Origin: Lysobacteraceae bacterium
Lineage (GTDB): Bacteria > Pseudomonadota > Gammaproteobacteria > Xanthomonadales > Xanthomonadaceae
Reading direction: 5' to 3'
Assembly: GCA_016789405.1 (NCBI GenBank)
Contig: JAEUPQ010000032.1
Coordinates: 62,001 to 126,000 of the forward strand
Length of the DNA stretch: 64,000 bases
Of the stretch, positions 35,405 through 45,502 are shown one piece after another. Under the pieces are notes generated by a model that saw only the letters and a list, made by a program, of their open reading frames with translations, was not told the DNA's origin and made no database searches. Numbering within the stretch: position 1 is the stretch's first letter; each line of letters opens with the position of its first letter. The translations under genes were made by a program, and so were the position numbers.

Positions 35405-36112
35405 ATGAAGTCGACTTCACAGCTGTCGCTCGCGCTCGTGTTCGCGCTGGGCCTCGCCGCCTGCCAGCAGGCCGACCAGAGCGCCGCGCCCGCCGCCGAT
35501 GCAGCATCCCCCAAGGCACCCGAAGCCCCCTCGGCGCCAGCCACAGCACCTGCAACGCCCGCAGCAGCGGCCGATGCCGGAAGCAAGCCCTCCTTCGACT
35601 GCGCCGCTGCCAAGGGCGACGTGGAGAAGCTGGTCTGCGGCGACCCGGCGCTGGCCGCGCTCGACCGCCGACTGGCCGAGGTCCATGCCCGTGCCAAGGC
35701 CGCACCGGGCGCCGACCAGGCGCGGCTGGCTGCCGAAGAGCGCGGCTGGATCAAGGGTCGCGATGAATGCGTGAAATCCGTCGAGCGCAGTCGCTGCGTC
35801 TCCGAGGCCTACATGACCCGCACGGCACAGCTGCAGTTGGACAGTGGCGAAGTCGAAGTGCCGGAGGCCATGTCCTACGACTGCGACGACAACAGCAAGC
35901 GATTCACGGTCGTCTACTACAACGACCTCGACCCGAAGACGGCCGTCGTCACCTGGGGCGACGACCAGGCCTTCGCCTTCCCGATGATGGCGGCGAGCGG
36001 CGCGCGCTACGGCCGCGAAGGCATGGAAATCTGGGAGCACCAAGGCGAGCTGTCGGTCGATTTCTACGGCAACCGCTTCAACTGCCGGCTCGCCGGCACC
36101 ACGGCGCCCTGA
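35405..36112 (+). CDS. Lipoprotein with LprI-like and MliC-like lysozyme-inhibitor domains
   Basis: 235 residues. Lipobox LAAC with Cys20 as the lipid site, then an alanine/proline-rich linker to about 60. Residues 64-132 match the LprI N-terminal (DUF1311) domain: FDCAAAKGDVEKLVCGDPALAALDRRL, with cysteines 66, 78, 122 and 131. Residues 157-230 form an MliC-like C-type lysozyme inhibitor: YDCDDNSKRFTVVYYN, the active loop SGARY at 198-202 and cysteines 160 and 227 for the fold-closing disulfide. Both domain types bind lysozyme in other bacteria, so this is likely an envelope protein that protects against host or competitor lysozyme. The two-domain order is notable. Confidence 0.87.
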   Translation: MKSTSQLSLALVFALGLAACQQADQSAAPAADAASPKAPEAPSAPATAPATPAAAADAGSKPSFDCAAAKGDVEKLVCGDPALAALDRRLAEVHARAKAAPGADQARLAAEERGWIKGRDECVKSVERSRCVSEAYMTRTAQLQLDSGEVEVPEAMSYDCDDNSKRFTVVYYNDLDPKTAVVTWGDDQAFAFPMMAASGARYGREGMEIWEHQGELSVDFYGNRFNCRLAGTTAP

Positions 36113-36188
36113 GCGTCTTTCCTCCACCGCGCAGCTTGAAACACGGCCCCCGCGCCGCCATCCACGGTGCGGAAGACGGGGTGCCGCG

Positions 36189-36377
36189 ATGAACGAAGAA
36201 GACCCGATCGACCCGGCGGCCAGCGCTGCCGGAGATCACTGGTGCGTGATGCGCCAGGACGACAACGGCCATGTGGCCATGATCGTCGACGGCCTCGACC
36301 GTGAGGCGGCCCAAGCCATCGCAGCGGACTTCGAGGCCCGCGGGCACAAGCAGACGTACTGGATTCGCCGACAATAG
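36189..36377 (+). CDS. Small hypothetical protein
   Basis: A 62-residue acidic protein with no signal sequence. The line DHWCVMRQDDNGHVAMIVDGLDREAAQAIAADFEARGHKQTYWIRRQ has the beta-alpha-beta rhythm of a small ferredoxin-like or SPOR-like unit (the element that ends with a tyrosine or tryptophan strand). I do not recognise the family. The gene lies between the lipoprotein and the ABC exporter on the same strand; the ribosome site is weak. Confidence 0.6.
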   Translation: MNEEDPIDPAASAAGDHWCVMRQDDNGHVAMIVDGLDREAAQAIAADFEARGHKQTYWIRRQ

Positions 36378-36430
36378 CCCGTCCCGCCACCACGCACCCA
36401 CCGCAAGCGTCAAAGGACGCCCGCCCGATC

Positions 36431-38197
36431 ATGTCCGAACCTGTCCCGCCCACCGGCAAGGCCCCCATCGGCACCTTGCGCGCGATGTGGCCGTTCGTCC
36501 GCCGCCATGCCGCGCTGTTTTCCGCGTGGCTCGTCGCGCTTGCGGTGTCCTCGACGGCCTCCCTGGCGCTGCCGGTCGCGTTCAAGACGATGATCGACGA
36601 AGGCTTCAAGCGCAGCAGCGGCAGCGACATCGATCGCGCCTTCCTGCTGATGTTCATCGTGGCCCTGGTGCTCGCACTGGCGACCGCACTCCGCTTCTTC
36701 TTCGTCTCGCTGCTGGGCGAACGCACCGTCGCCGACCTGCGCGAACAGCTGTACGCGCACCTCATCGGGCTGGATGCGGGCTTCCACGAGCGCAACCGCA
36801 GCGGCGAACTGATCTCGCGCCTCACCGCCGATGTCGAACTCCTGCGCAGCGTGGTCGGCAGCAGCATGTCCGTCGCCCTGCGCAGCACGATCACGGTGAT
36901 CGGCTCCCTGACCATGCTGTTCGTCACCAGCCCCCGGCTCGCCGCCTGGGCATTGATCGGCATTCCACTGGCGGTGCTGCCCGTGATGTTCGGCGCACGC
37001 CGACTGCAGAAGATCTCGCGCGACAGCCAGGACCGCATCGCCGACGCCAACGCGCTGGCGACCGAGACCCTCGGTGCCGTGCGCACCGTTCAGGCGCACG
37101 CGCGCGAGCGCTACGAGCGCGGCCGCTTCGATTCGGCGATCCGCATCGCCGTGCGCAGCGCCATGACGCGCATCACCGCGCAGGCCTTGATGACCGCCAC
37201 GGCCATCACGCTCTTCTTCGGCGCGATCACGCTCGTCCTGTGGACCGGCGCGCACGACGTCATCGCAGGCCGCATGACCGCGGGCACCCTGATCCAGTTC
37301 GTGCTGTACGCGCTGTTCGGCGGCGCATCCGTCGCCGCCCTGACCGAAGTGATGAACGAACTGCAGCGCGCAGCGGGTGGCATGAGCCGAATCGCCGAGC
37401 TGATGCAGGAAAAACCGGGCATCGTCGCACCGGCGCACCCCAAGCCCCTGCCCGAGCCGCTGCGCGGCGAACTGCACTTCGACGACGTGGTGTTCCATTA
37501 CCCGATGCGCCCGGACCTGCCGGCGCTGGACCGGTTCAGCCTGCACGTGAAACCGGGCGAGACTGTCGCGCTGGTGGGGCCGTCCGGCGCAGGCAAGAGC
37601 ACTGTGTTTTCGCTGCTGTTGCGCTTCCACGACCCACAGGGCGGCCAGGTGTCGATCGATGATGTCGACGTGCGCGACTGCGACCCCGTGGCATTGCGGG
37701 AGCGCATTGCATTGGTTCCGCAGCAGCCGACCCTCTTCGCGACGACGGCGCGCGACAACATCCGCTATGGACGACTCGAGGCGACCGACGAAGAAGTCGA
37801 AGCCGCCACGCGCTCGGCCGAAGCCCACGATTTCCTCGCGAGGCTCCCGAAAGGTTACGACGAACAACTCGGCGAACGCGGCACCACCCTGTCTGGCGGC
37901 CAGCAACAGCGCATCGCCATCGCACGCGCGCTGCTCAAGGACGCGCCGGTACTGCTGCTCGACGAAGCCACCTCCGCGCTCGACGCGCAGAGCGAGCGCG
38001 CCGTGCAGCACGCGCTGGAAAACCTCATGCGCGGCCGCACCACGCTGGTGATCGCGCATCGGCTCGCAACCATCCTCAAGGCCGACCGCATCGTGGTGAT
38101 GGACAAGGGACGCATCGTCGCGGAAGGCACGCACGAGCAACTGCTCGCACAGGACGGCCTGTACGCGGAACTGGCGCGGCTGCAGTTCCTCGACTGA
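36431..38197 (+). CDS. MsbA-like ABC exporter (fused permease and ATPase)
   Basis: 588 residues. Six transmembrane helices fill residues 1-330, and the nucleotide-binding domain follows: Walker A GPSGAGKST (about 383-391), Q-loop in IALVPQQPTLF, signature TLSGGQQQRIAIARALLK, Walker B VLLLDEATSALD and the H-loop in VIAHRLAT. It forms a homodimer that exports a lipid, drug or peptide. The order matches type IV ABC exporters near MsbA/LmrA. The true MsbA is usually next to lpxK, which is not here, so this is a paralogue with an unknown substrate. Confidence 0.92.
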   Translation: MSEPVPPTGKAPIGTLRAMWPFVRRHAALFSAWLVALAVSSTASLALPVAFKTMIDEGFKRSSGSDIDRAFLLMFIVALVLALATALRFFFVSLLGERTVADLREQLYAHLIGLDAGFHERNRSGELISRLTADVELLRSVVGSSMSVALRSTITVIGSLTMLFVTSPRLAAWALIGIPLAVLPVMFGARRLQKISRDSQDRIADANALATETLGAVRTVQAHARERYERGRFDSAIRIAVRSAMTRITAQALMTATAITLFFGAITLVLWTGAHDVIAGRMTAGTLIQFVLYALFGGASVAALTEVMNELQRAAGGMSRIAELMQEKPGIVAPAHPKPLPEPLRGELHFDDVVFHYPMRPDLPALDRFSLHVKPGETVALVGPSGAGKSTVFSLLLRFHDPQGGQVSIDDVDVRDCDPVALRERIALVPQQPTLFATTARDNIRYGRLEATDEEVEAATRSAEAHDFLARLPKGYDEQLGERGTTLSGGQQQRIAIARALLKDAPVLLLDEATSALDAQSERAVQHALENLMRGRTTLVIAHRLATILKADRIVVMDKGRIVAEGTHEQLLAQDGLYAELARLQFLD

Positions 38198-38221
38198 TCC
38201 GATCGCGAAGGCGAAGCACGC

Positions 38222-38252
38222 AAAAGGCCGACAGCGAAACTGTCGGCCTTTT
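38222..38252 (+). terminator. Rho-independent terminator after the ABC exporter
   Basis: AGGCCGACAG-CGAAA-CTGTCGGCCT hairpin with A run before and TTTT after; it can end transcription of the exporter gene (stop at 38197) and is symmetric enough to act in both directions. Confidence 0.85.
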
Positions 38253-38398
38253 GCGTGCTCTGCATGTCTAGTGCAACTCGCACCGAAACGGAGGCGCCAT
38301 GGCAGGAGGACGATTCGGAGAGCTGCGGCGGGCCGGAAATCCGAGGACGAATGCAAAGAAAAAAGCCAACCCGCGAGGATTGGCTTTTTTCTGAAGAG

Positions 38399-38475
38399 TG
38401 GCGCGCCCGGAAGGATTCGAACCTCCGACCCCCAAGTTCGTAGCCTGGTGCTCTATCCAACTGAGCTACGGGCGC
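38399..38475 (-). tRNA. tRNA-Arg (anticodon ACG), CCA encoded
   Basis: 77 bases on the minus strand: acceptor GCGCCCG pairs with CGGGCGC, then G and encoded CCA. The anticodon stem CCAGG/CTTGG holds the loop CTACGAA, so the anticodon is ACG, read as ICG for CGN codons. The T-loop is GTTCGAATC. Confidence 0.96.
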
Positions 38476-38646
38476 GCGGTGAAGAAGCGGAATTGTGCCA
38501 ACTCGAAACGAATCGGTCAACTCCATCCGGACACTTTCTCGATCGCGTTTCCTTGAAGGAAATGCACCTTGTCACGGGTGCTTCGTCGATCTCGAACCGG
38601 GTCGGGCCGCTCGCGCTTTCCGACTGCATGTCCGGGTGAAACAAGG

Positions 38647-38739
38647 TGGCGGAGAGTGAGGGATTCGAACCCTCGATGCAGCTTTTGACCGCATACTCCC
38701 TTAGCAGGGGAGCCCCTTCGGCCTCTCGGGCAACTCTCC
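38647..38739 (-). tRNA. tRNA-Ser (anticodon GCT), CCA encoded
   Basis: 93 bases on the minus strand with the long variable arm of a class II tRNA (TATGCGGTCAAAAGCTGCAT). The acceptor GGAGAGT pairs with ACTCTCC, then G and CCA. The anticodon stem CTCCC/GGGAG encloses CTGCTAA, giving GCT. It follows csrA, the usual neighbour in gammaproteobacteria. Confidence 0.96.
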
Positions 38740-38783
38740 GTCGGCGCGCGGTCAACTGCGCGCAGGGTGCACAGGATACCGGC

Positions 38784-38996
38784 TCAATCGTCCTGCGGCA
38801 AACCCGAATGTGGGCCGTGGCTCGGATGACCTTCACCGCGCTGGATGCGCTGGTAGATTTCCTCGCGATGGACCGCGACGTCCTTCGGCGCCGTGATCCC
38901 GATACGCACCTGGTTGCCTTTGACGCCGAGCACGGTCACCGTGACGGTGTCGCCGATCATCAAGGTTTCGCCAACCCGGCGAGTCAAAATGAGCAT
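38784..38996 (-). CDS. csrA: Carbon storage regulator CsrA
   Basis: 70 residues; a dimeric RNA-binding protein that binds GGA motifs in 5' leaders and controls motility, biofilm and carbon metabolism. [16 protein letters not shown] and [25 protein letters not shown] are nearly invariant family sequence, including the RNA-binding Arg44 region. The C-terminal tail after residue 55 is a little extended, as in Xanthomonas. It lies downstream of alaS and ahead of the two tRNA genes. Confidence 0.98.
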   Translation of the reverse strand: MLILTRRVGETLMIGDTVTVTVLGVKGNQVRIGITAPKDVAVHREEIYQRIQRGEGHPSHGPHSGLPQDD

Positions 38997-39139
38997 TGCA
39001 ATTCTCCGTTGGCCGGCTTCCCCCTCGCCGACACGCTGTCGTTGTTCCGCGACCGATTCTTATGGGGATGGATTTCCGGTCGTGGACGCAATTGATTTAA
39101 GAATACCCGTACAGACACGGCAGCGAGAAGCGCCGATCG

Positions 39140-41815
39140 TCATGTCGAGCAGGCCAGACGGCCCTTGACCCAATCCTGAACGCCCTCCAGAGCTCCGCGC
39201 AGATTCGGGCCATCCTCGCCCCCTCCTTGAGCCATGTCGGGGCGGCCACCGCCTTTGCCCCCGATCTGACCGGCAACGTGCCCCAGCAATTCCCCGGCCT
39301 TGACAGGCCCGAGTGCCGTGCCGCTCACCCCCGCAACGAGGGCCACTTTACCATCCGAGGCCCCGGCCAACACGACGACGGCATCACGAAGTTGCTGTTT
39401 CAGGTGATCGACCGCATCGCGCAAGGCCTTTGCATCCAGGCCCTCGACCCGGGCCGCCAGCACCTTCACCCCACCGACATCCGCAGCGGTCGAGGCCAGG
39501 TCGGACACCGTGGCGGTCGCGGCCTTGGCCTTCAGCGCCTCGATTTCGCGCTCGAGCTTCTTCTGGCGATCGAGCAGCGCGCGGAGCTTCTCGGTGACAT
39601 CGGCTGCGTTGCCGCCGAGCAGGTTGGCAGCCTCGTCCAGGCGACGCTCCTCGTCGGAAATGTAGTCCAGCGCCCCCTGGCCGGTGACGGCTTCGATCCG
39701 GCGGACACCGGCCTGGATGCCACCTTCCGACACGATCTTGAACACACCGATGTCGCCGGTGCGGCGCACGTGGGTGCCTCCGCACAATTCGGTGGAGGTG
39801 TCGCCCATGCGCAGCACGCGCACATGCTCGCCGTACTTCTCGCCGAAGAGCGCCATCGCGCCGAAATCCAGCGCTTCCTGCATGCCCATGTGGTGGACTT
39901 CGGCTTCGCTGTTGGCACGGATCTCGGCGTTGACGCGGCGTTCGATCTCGGCCAGTTCCTCAGCGGTGACGGCCTGGAAATGGCTGAAGTCGAAGCGCAG
40001 GCGGTCCGGCGCCACCAGCGAGCCCTTCTGGGTCACGTGGGTACCGAGCAGGCTGCGCAGCGCAGCGTGCAGCAGATGGGTCGCGCTGTGGTTGAGGATG
40101 GTGGCGTCGCGACGTGCATGGTCGACCTGGGCCAGCACATGGTCACCGCGCTTGAGGCTGCCGACCGACAGCGTGCCGACATGGCCGAAGAACTGCCCCG
40201 CGAGCTTCTGTGTATCGGAGACATCGAACAGCGTGCCCTGTTCGGCAAGCTGGCCGTGGTCGCCGACCTGGCCGCCCGACTCCGCATAGAACGGCGTGCG
40301 GTCGAGGATGATGATGGCGTCGTCGCCGGCGACGATGGCATCGACGGGCTTGCCATCCTTGAGGATCGCGACCACTTCGAGACCACCGGCTTCGAGATGC
40401 TCGTAGCCGAGAAATTCGGTGGGCGTCAGCTGGGCGATCAACTCCGCTGGCATGGCCGCGCCGCCGCCGAACTTGCCGGCCTTGCGCGCGCGATCGCGCT
40501 GCTCGTCCATCAGGCGCTCGTATTCGGCCGTGACTTCGGCCGGCACTTCCGACAACCCCTTCTCACGAAGGATGTCGAGGATCAGGTCCGGCGGGCAGCC
40601 GTAGGTATCGTGCAGCTGGAACAGCTGCTCGCCGGTGATTGCGGTATCGCCGGGTTGCGGCTCGCTTTGATGCAGATAGCCCTCGAGCCGCATCATGCCT
40701 GCATCGAGCGTCTGAGCGAACGCGGTTTCTTCTGCCTTCAGCGCACGCTCGATCAGCGTCCGCTTCTCGACCAGTTCCGGATACGCCTCGCCCATCACAT
40801 CGATCAGCGGCTGCACCATGCGCCAGAAGTTGCCTTCGGTATCGAGCGTATGCAGCTTCCAGAAATGCCGTATCGCTCGACGAATGATCCGGCGCAGCAC
40901 ATAGCCGCGACCATCATTCGACGGCAGCACGCCATCGACGATGAGGAAGCTGCAGGCGCGGGTGTGGTCGGCGATGACGCGCAGCGACTTGTGCTCGAGG
41001 TCGGCGGTATCGGTGATCGCGGCGGCAGCCTTGATCAGGTGCTGGAACAGGTCGATCTCGTAGTTGCTGTGCACGTGCTGCAGCACGGCCGCGATGCGTT
41101 CCAGGCCCATGCCGGTGTCGACGCAGGGCGCCGGGAGCGGCAGCAGGGTGCCATCCGGCTGGCGGTCGAACTGCATGAAGACGTTGTTCCAGATCTCGAT
41201 GAATCGGTCGCCGTCTTCGTCCGGGCTGCCCGGCGGGCCACCGGCGATGTGGTCGCCGTGGTCGTAGAAGATCTCGGTGCAGGGACCGCAGGGGCCGGTG
41301 TCGGCCATCTGCCAGAAATTGTCCGAAGCGTACGGCTTCCCCTTGTTGTCGCCGATGCGGATGATGCGCTCGGGCGGGATGCCGATGTCCTTGTTCCAGA
41401 TCTCGAAGGCTTCGTCGTCGGTGTGGTAGATCGTGACGAGCAGGCGCTCTTTCGGCAGCTTCCAGACCTCGGTGAGCAGTTCCCAGGCGTAGGCGATGGC
41501 GTCCTTCTTGAAGTAATCACCGAAGCTGAAATTGCCCAGCATCTCGAAGAAGGTGTGGTGGCGGGCGGTGTAACCCACCTGGTCGAGGTCGTTGTGCTTG
41601 CCGCCTGCGCGCACGCAGCGCTGGCTGGAGACCGCGCGGGTATAGCTGCGCTTCTCGGCGCCGAGGAAGACGTCCTTGAACTGGACCATGCCTGCATTGG
41701 TGAACAGCAGGGTCTTGTCATTGCCCGGGACAAGCGGACTCGACGGCACCACGGTGTGGCCCTTCGAGCGGAAGAATTCGAGGAAATCGCGGCGGATGTC
41801 GGCTGTAGTTTTCAT
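39140..41815 (-). CDS. alaS: Alanyl-tRNA synthetase
   Basis: 891 residues. Class II catalytic core at the N-terminus (motif 1 around [20 protein letters not shown], then [14 protein letters not shown] and the motif 3 region [12 protein letters not shown]), the tRNA-recognition domain, then the editing domain with the zinc-binding [12 protein letters not shown] and [13 protein letters not shown]. The C-terminal oligomerisation/C-Ala domain ends in a glycine-rich stretch ([15 protein letters not shown]). Full length. Position between recX and csrA is conserved. The start has no obvious strong ribosome site but the N-terminus is standard. Confidence 0.98.
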   Translation of the reverse strand: MKTTADIRRDFLEFFRSKGHTVVPSSPLVPGNDKTLLFTNAGMVQFKDVFLGAEKRSYTRAVSSQRCVRAGGKHNDLDQVGYTARHHTFFEMLGNFSFGDYFKKDAIAYAWELLTEVWKLPKERLLVTIYHTDDEAFEIWNKDIGIPPERIIRIGDNKGKPYASDNFWQMADTGPCGPCTEIFYDHGDHIAGGPPGSPDEDGDRFIEIWNNVFMQFDRQPDGTLLPLPAPCVDTGMGLERIAAVLQHVHSNYEIDLFQHLIKAAAAITDTADLEHKSLRVIADHTRACSFLIVDGVLPSNDGRGYVLRRIIRRAIRHFWKLHTLDTEGNFWRMVQPLIDVMGEAYPELVEKRTLIERALKAEETAFAQTLDAGMMRLEGYLHQSEPQPGDTAITGEQLFQLHDTYGCPPDLILDILREKGLSEVPAEVTAEYERLMDEQRDRARKAGKFGGGAAMPAELIAQLTPTEFLGYEHLEAGGLEVVAILKDGKPVDAIVAGDDAIIILDRTPFYAESGGQVGDHGQLAEQGTLFDVSDTQKLAGQFFGHVGTLSVGSLKRGDHVLAQVDHARRDATILNHSATHLLHAALRSLLGTHVTQKGSLVAPDRLRFDFSHFQAVTAEELAEIERRVNAEIRANSEAEVHHMGMQEALDFGAMALFGEKYGEHVRVLRMGDTSTELCGGTHVRRTGDIGVFKIVSEGGIQAGVRRIEAVTGQGALDYISDEERRLDEAANLLGGNAADVTEKLRALLDRQKKLEREIEALKAKAATATVSDLASTAADVGGVKVLAARVEGLDAKALRDAVDHLKQQLRDAVVVLAGASDGKVALVAGVSGTALGPVKAGELLGHVAGQIGGKGGGRPDMAQGGGEDGPNLRGALEGVQDWVKGRLACST

Positions 41816-41988
41816 GGCTGGCGGCGAAAAGCGGGCAGAGTCCCCACCCGCGGAGCCGGCAGCGTGCCGTCGCGGATTCGAGCGGACAACCCAAGACCCC
41901 GTAGGTTAGCAGGCCGGGCGGCTCGATTGGCCGCCCGACAGGCCTTTTCACTGCAGCCAGCCCGGCGACCGGCAGCCTCCCCCGATGC

Positions 41989-42474
41989 TCAGCAGGCGCC
42001 TCGGCGGAAATGGTAGAAGCCGCCCAGCGGGCCCTTCACCAGCATGGTTCCGCCGCTCTGCTTGACGATGCGCCAAGTGCGCCCGGCGCCACCGAACAAG
42101 GCATGGTCGACCGCGAAGCCGCCCTCGACCCGCTTCAGGGGCATCCAGGGACCGGCCATCGGCGCAGCCTTGAGCTTGTATTTGACTTGGTTGCCGTTGA
42201 AGGTCCATTGCGCGGCAGAGGTGGTGTCCTTGGTGCTGTTTTCGTCGATCGACACCGCGAATTCACACCAGTCGCCGCTCAGACCGCCACCCGCCGCGCC
42301 GGCCGAACCGCCCCCTTTCACCTGCACTGCCCCACCCTTGCCCGGGGAGCATGGCTGGTCGCGATATTCGCTCCCGCCACCGGGCAGGCTGCACCTGTAG
42401 ACCTCGGCCCGAACCTGCCCGGCCACTGCGCAAGCTGCGAGCAGGAGGCCCGCCATGATCTGGAACTGTTGCAC
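41989..42474 (-). CDS. Exported protein with DUF4124-like domain
   Basis: 161 residues. I prefer the GTG at 42474 because AGGGGA lies eight bases upstream; the ATG six codons later lacks one. Either gives a signal peptide (MAGLLLAACAVAGQVRA). The mature N-terminus EVYRCSLPGGGSEYRDQPCSPG matches the short DUF4124 domain with its cysteine pair. The rest is a beta-rich stretch (WCEFAVSIDENSTKD, WTFNGNQVKYKLKAAPMAG) without a known match. It separates alaS from recX. Confidence 0.75.
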   Translation of the reverse strand: MQQFQIMAGLLLAACAVAGQVRAEVYRCSLPGGGSEYRDQPCSPGKGGAVQVKGGGSAGAAGGGLSGDWCEFAVSIDENSTKDTTSAAQWTFNGNQVKYKLKAAPMAGPWMPLKRVEGGFAVDHALFGGAGRTWRIVKQSGGTMLVKGPLGGFYHFRRGAC

Positions 42475-42556
42475 TGACGCGTCCCCTGTGGGTCTGGAAG
42501 GCGCATATGCTGCCTGTCGCCATGGCAAAGACAACCCGTCGAATTGTCAGGCGGGG

Positions 42557-43060
42557 TCAGTCTTCGTCAGGGTCGTATCGCGTCGCAGCCCGGATCTGGT
42601 CGGCAGTGAAGCCTCGTCGAGCCAGGAATTCCGCGGCCTTCCGTTGCAAGGCACGGTCATCGAGCACGCCGGGAAAACGACGCCGGACCAGGTCTCGGGC
42701 GTTCTCCGACCAGTCGCCGTCGTACGAGTCAAAAGCCATCGCAACCGCTTCCCGATCGAGGCCATGCGTCGAAAGCTCGGCGCGGACGCGCAGCGGTCCC
42801 TGGCCATTGTTTGCTCGCGTGCGCACCAGTTGTTCGGCGAATCGGTCGTTGCTTTGCCAACCTTCCGCCGTCATCCGCTCGACCGTCGCCTGTGCTTCCT
42901 CCTTCTCAACCCCACGTGCGGTCAGCTTGCGCGCAAGCTCCTTGCGTGAATGCTCCCGGCGCACCAGCAACGAAAGCGCACGCTGGCCAGGCGTCAGTTC
43001 GGGCCGCTTCCGCCTGGCGGGCTTCGGAGCCTCATCTTCCGGCGGATCGATCCACGCCAT
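42557..43060 (-). CDS. recX: RecA regulator RecX
   Basis: 167 residues of the RecX family, which binds RecA filaments and inhibits strand exchange. The three-helix repeat pattern is clear: [44 protein letters not shown] and [19 protein letters not shown], ending in [19 protein letters not shown]. It is not adjacent to recA here: two extra genes lie between, starting two bases downstream in the order of transcription. Confidence 0.93.
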   Translation of the reverse strand: MAWIDPPEDEAPKPARRKRPELTPGQRALSLLVRREHSRKELARKLTARGVEKEEAQATVERMTAEGWQSNDRFAEQLVRTRANNGQGPLRVRAELSTHGLDREAVAMAFDSYDGDWSENARDLVRRRFPGVLDDRALQRKAAEFLARRGFTADQIRAATRYDPDED

Positions 43061-43062
43061 CG

Positions 43063-43467
43063 TCAGGCCCCGAGACCGTGGCCGCCGACCGGCTGCGTGA
43101 CGACGTGGCTTTCGAAACCGGCGATCAACGGCCGTGCTTTCGCAATGGCATCCCGCACCTGCGGCAGCGCGAGCGAAGCCTTGTGGCTAGCCTCGCTGTC
43201 CCAGGCTTCTGTGATCCAGATCGCGTCGGCATCCGCGGAATCATGCGCCACGATGTAGCTGAGGCAACCTGGCATGGCGCCGATGCCTTCGAGCAGGATG
43301 GCGACCAGGGCATCGCGTTGTCCTGCCGCAGCTTTCGTCTTTCCGATCAAACCGTACATGCCGCGCGCTCCAGTTGCGGGGGATCGTGCCGTGGCAGAAC
43401 CAGGCCATGCGGCGGCGGCCGCAAGCCCGAAACCAGCCACGACGATTGCACGCCGTGCGCCATCCAT
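43063..43467 (-). CDS. Exported antibiotic biosynthesis monooxygenase (ABM)-domain protein
   Basis: 134 residues. The ATG at 43467 gives a signal sequence with a twin-arginine start ([21 protein letters not shown]), cut near TARS. The ABM domain follows: [53 protein letters not shown] and [15 protein letters not shown], as in the YgiN-like dimeric ferredoxin folds. Such proteins are often quinol monooxygenases or of unknown role. Secretion is unusual for the family. The stop lies two bases from recX, so the two are probably cotranscribed. Confidence 0.82.
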   Translation of the reverse strand: MDGARRAIVVAGFGLAAAAAWPGSATARSPATGARGMYGLIGKTKAAAGQRDALVAILLEGIGAMPGCLSYIVAHDSADADAIWITEAWDSEASHKASLALPQVRDAIAKARPLIAGFESHVVTQPVGGHGLGA

Positions 43468-43468
43468 G

Positions 43469-43897
43469 TCAGGCCGACGGCGGGTATGTGTCGAATTTCG
43501 CGGTGCCGTCCAGCATGCTGTCCCAGGCCGCCGCGTGCGCCACGAAGATCTCCGCTTTCGGCTGGTAGGCAGATGGGTCGTCCAGTGTGCCGGCACGAAT
43601 GCCGAGCATGCCCTGGCGAATCGATGGCCGACCGAACAGTTGCGAGCCGCAGTTCGGGCAGAACCCGCGACGGATCGGCTGTCCGCTGCCGCCGATGCTT
43701 TCGAAGTACTGGACGTTGCCAGTGATCTCCACGGTGCTGTCGTCGAAGAACAGCGTCGGCGCGTAGGGGCCGCCGGAGGCCTTCTGGCAATCGCGGCAGT
43801 GGCAGTTGCCTTCCAGGACCGGCGGGGCGGATGCGGCATAGCGCACTGCGCCGCAGAGGCAGCCACCTGCATGTGAGGAAGGGGGGCGTTCATTCAT
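43469..43897 (-). CDS. GFA (glutathione-dependent formaldehyde-activating) family protein
   Basis: 142 residues. The zinc motifs are complete: GGCLCGAVRY near residue 12, NCHCRDCQKASG at about 31-42, and FCPNCGSQLF at about 79-88. Members of the GFA/CENP-V fold bind zinc; a true formaldehyde role is established for only a few. It begins with a GGAG ribosome site and ends one base before the ABM gene, so GFA-ABM-recX reads as one unit inserted into the recA-recX order. Confidence 0.9.
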   Translation of the reverse strand: MNERPPSSHAGGCLCGAVRYAASAPPVLEGNCHCRDCQKASGGPYAPTLFFDDSTVEITGNVQYFESIGGSGQPIRRGFCPNCGSQLFGRPSIRQGMLGIRAGTLDDPSAYQPKAEIFVAHAAAWDSMLDGTAKFDTYPPSA

Positions 43898-44409
43898 GTC
43901 GAGAGCTCCATCAGGGACAGTCCGTACATTGTCGAGAGCTGCCCCTGACAGGAAGTGTCAGGAGACGTCAGCAGGCCGTCCAGCAACCACCCGCCTTCAA
44001 TACACGGCGGCATTCGCAATTGGGGCGGAACTGGAACATCACGACCGTCATCGGCTTCGAAGCACGCGCATTCACGCCGAATGCAGGAGGCAGCGCCCAT
44101 TGCCGTGCTCACTCGATCTGGAACGAACAGGAATCCTGCAATCCATCCGGAATGACAAGCGAAAGGCCAGGCAACTCCGTCCATGGAGCGACCCGGCGAA
44201 CGACGCCGCCGGCGAGCGGCGCCGAGATGCAGCGAGGGTTTGGGGCCCCGCGCCGCCGATGCGCCATCCATGACGCACCGTTGGGGAACACGCACTTCGG
44301 AACCGTCCATCGAAGCGCGATCGATACTGACCGGCGATGATGAATGGGTGCGTCGGGGGCGGGCCGTCCACTGACGAGGTATTCGGGCCCGCCCCTTCTG
44401 CATTCGAAC
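43898..44409. other. Intergenic region between recA and the GFA gene, no gene seen
   Basis: I find no convincing coding frame. It holds a direct repeat TGTCGAGAGCT (43897-43907 and 43930-43940) that starts at the GFA start codon, and a 7-bp-stem hairpin CCTGACA-GGAAG-TGTCAGG at 43944-43962, which could be a regulatory site for the GFA unit. The rest is featureless by eye. Confidence 0.6.
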
Positions 44410-45441
44410 TCAATCGTCCTGGCCGTCATCCTCGTTGCGCGGCGCATCCGCCGCGACGAACTGGGAGCGCAGCGCCGCTTCGAGCTTGATGGCGACGGCC
44501 GGGTTGTCCTTCATGTACTGGCGGGCATTTTCCTTGCCCTGACCGATGCGCTCGCCGTCGTAGCTGTACCAGGCGCCCGACTTTTCGACGATCTTGGCGT
44601 CGACGCCCATGTCGATGATCTCGCCCTCGCGACTGATGCCTTCGCCATAGAGGATTTCGGTGACGACCTGCTTGAACGGCGGGGCGAGCTTGTTCTTGAC
44701 GACCTTGATCTTGGTCTGGTTGCCGATGATTTCCTCGCCCTTCTTGATGCTGCCGATGCGACGGATGTCGAGACGGACCGAGGCGTAGAACTTCAGAGCG
44801 TTGCCACCGGTGGTGGTTTCCGGGCTCTGGCCGGGCATCATCACGCCGATCTTCATGCGCAGCTGGTTGATGAAGATGACGAGGCAGTTGCTGCGCTTGA
44901 TGTTGCCGGTGAGCTTGCGCAGGGCCTGGCTCATCAGGCGGGCCTGCAGGCCGGGGAGCTGGTCGCCCATCTCGCCTTCGATTTCGGCCTTCGGGGTGAG
45001 CGCGGCGACCGAGTCGATCACGACCACATCGACGGCGTTGGAGCGCACCAGCATGTCGGCGATTTCAAGCGCCTGCTCGCCGGTGTCGGGCTGCGACAGC
45101 AGCAGGTCGTCGATGTTGACGCCGAGTTTCTGCGCATAGGTCGGGTCGAGCGCGTGCTCGGCGTCGATGAAGGCAGCGGTGCCGCCGGCCTTCTGGCACT
45201 CGGCGATGGCCTGCAGCGTGAGCGTGGTCTTGCCGGAGGATTCCGGACCGTAGATTTCGACGACGCGCCCCTTGGGCAGGCCGCCGATGCCGAGTGCGAT
45301 GTCCAGCATCAGCGAACCGGTACCGATGGTCTCGACCACTTCGACCGGGCGATCGCCCATGCGCATGACCGAACCCTTGCCGAACTGCTTGTCGATCTGG
45401 CTCAGTGCGGCGGAAAGGGCGCGCTTCTTGTTCTCGTCCAT
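44410..45441 (-). CDS. recA: Recombinase RecA
   Basis: 343 residues; homologous recombination and coprotease for LexA. Walker [10 protein letters not shown] at about 67-75, the Walker B line [21 protein letters not shown], loop 2 [12 protein letters not shown] with [22 protein letters not shown], and the acidic C-terminus NEDDGQDD are all standard. GAGGA seven bases ahead of the ATG is the ribosome site. lexA lies 159 bases upstream on the same strand. I see no copy of the lexA operator sequence in the recA upstream region. Confidence 0.99.
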   Translation of the reverse strand: MDENKKRALSAALSQIDKQFGKGSVMRMGDRPVEVVETIGTGSLMLDIALGIGGLPKGRVVEIYGPESSGKTTLTLQAIAECQKAGGTAAFIDAEHALDPTYAQKLGVNIDDLLLSQPDTGEQALEIADMLVRSNAVDVVVIDSVAALTPKAEIEGEMGDQLPGLQARLMSQALRKLTGNIKRSNCLVIFINQLRMKIGVMMPGQSPETTTGGNALKFYASVRLDIRRIGSIKKGEEIIGNQTKIKVVKNKLAPPFKQVVTEILYGEGISREGEIIDMGVDAKIVEKSGAWYSYDGERIGQGKENARQYMKDNPAVAIKLEAALRSQFVAADAPRNEDDGQDD

Positions 45442-45502
45442 CGTGGAATCCTCGTCAGTGATTGGGTGAATGCTTGGAGTGGGCGCAGGTTAGGGACTGC
45501 CC

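Noticed and set aside
39227..42016. A 929-codon plus-strand frame opposite alaS
   Set aside because: Antisense shadow of alanyl-tRNA synthetase, with no recognisable domain or ribosome site.
43894..44403. A 169-codon minus-strand frame between recA and the GFA gene
   Set aside because: No domain, no ribosome site, and amino-acid content typical of a random GC-rich frame; several other frames overlap it.
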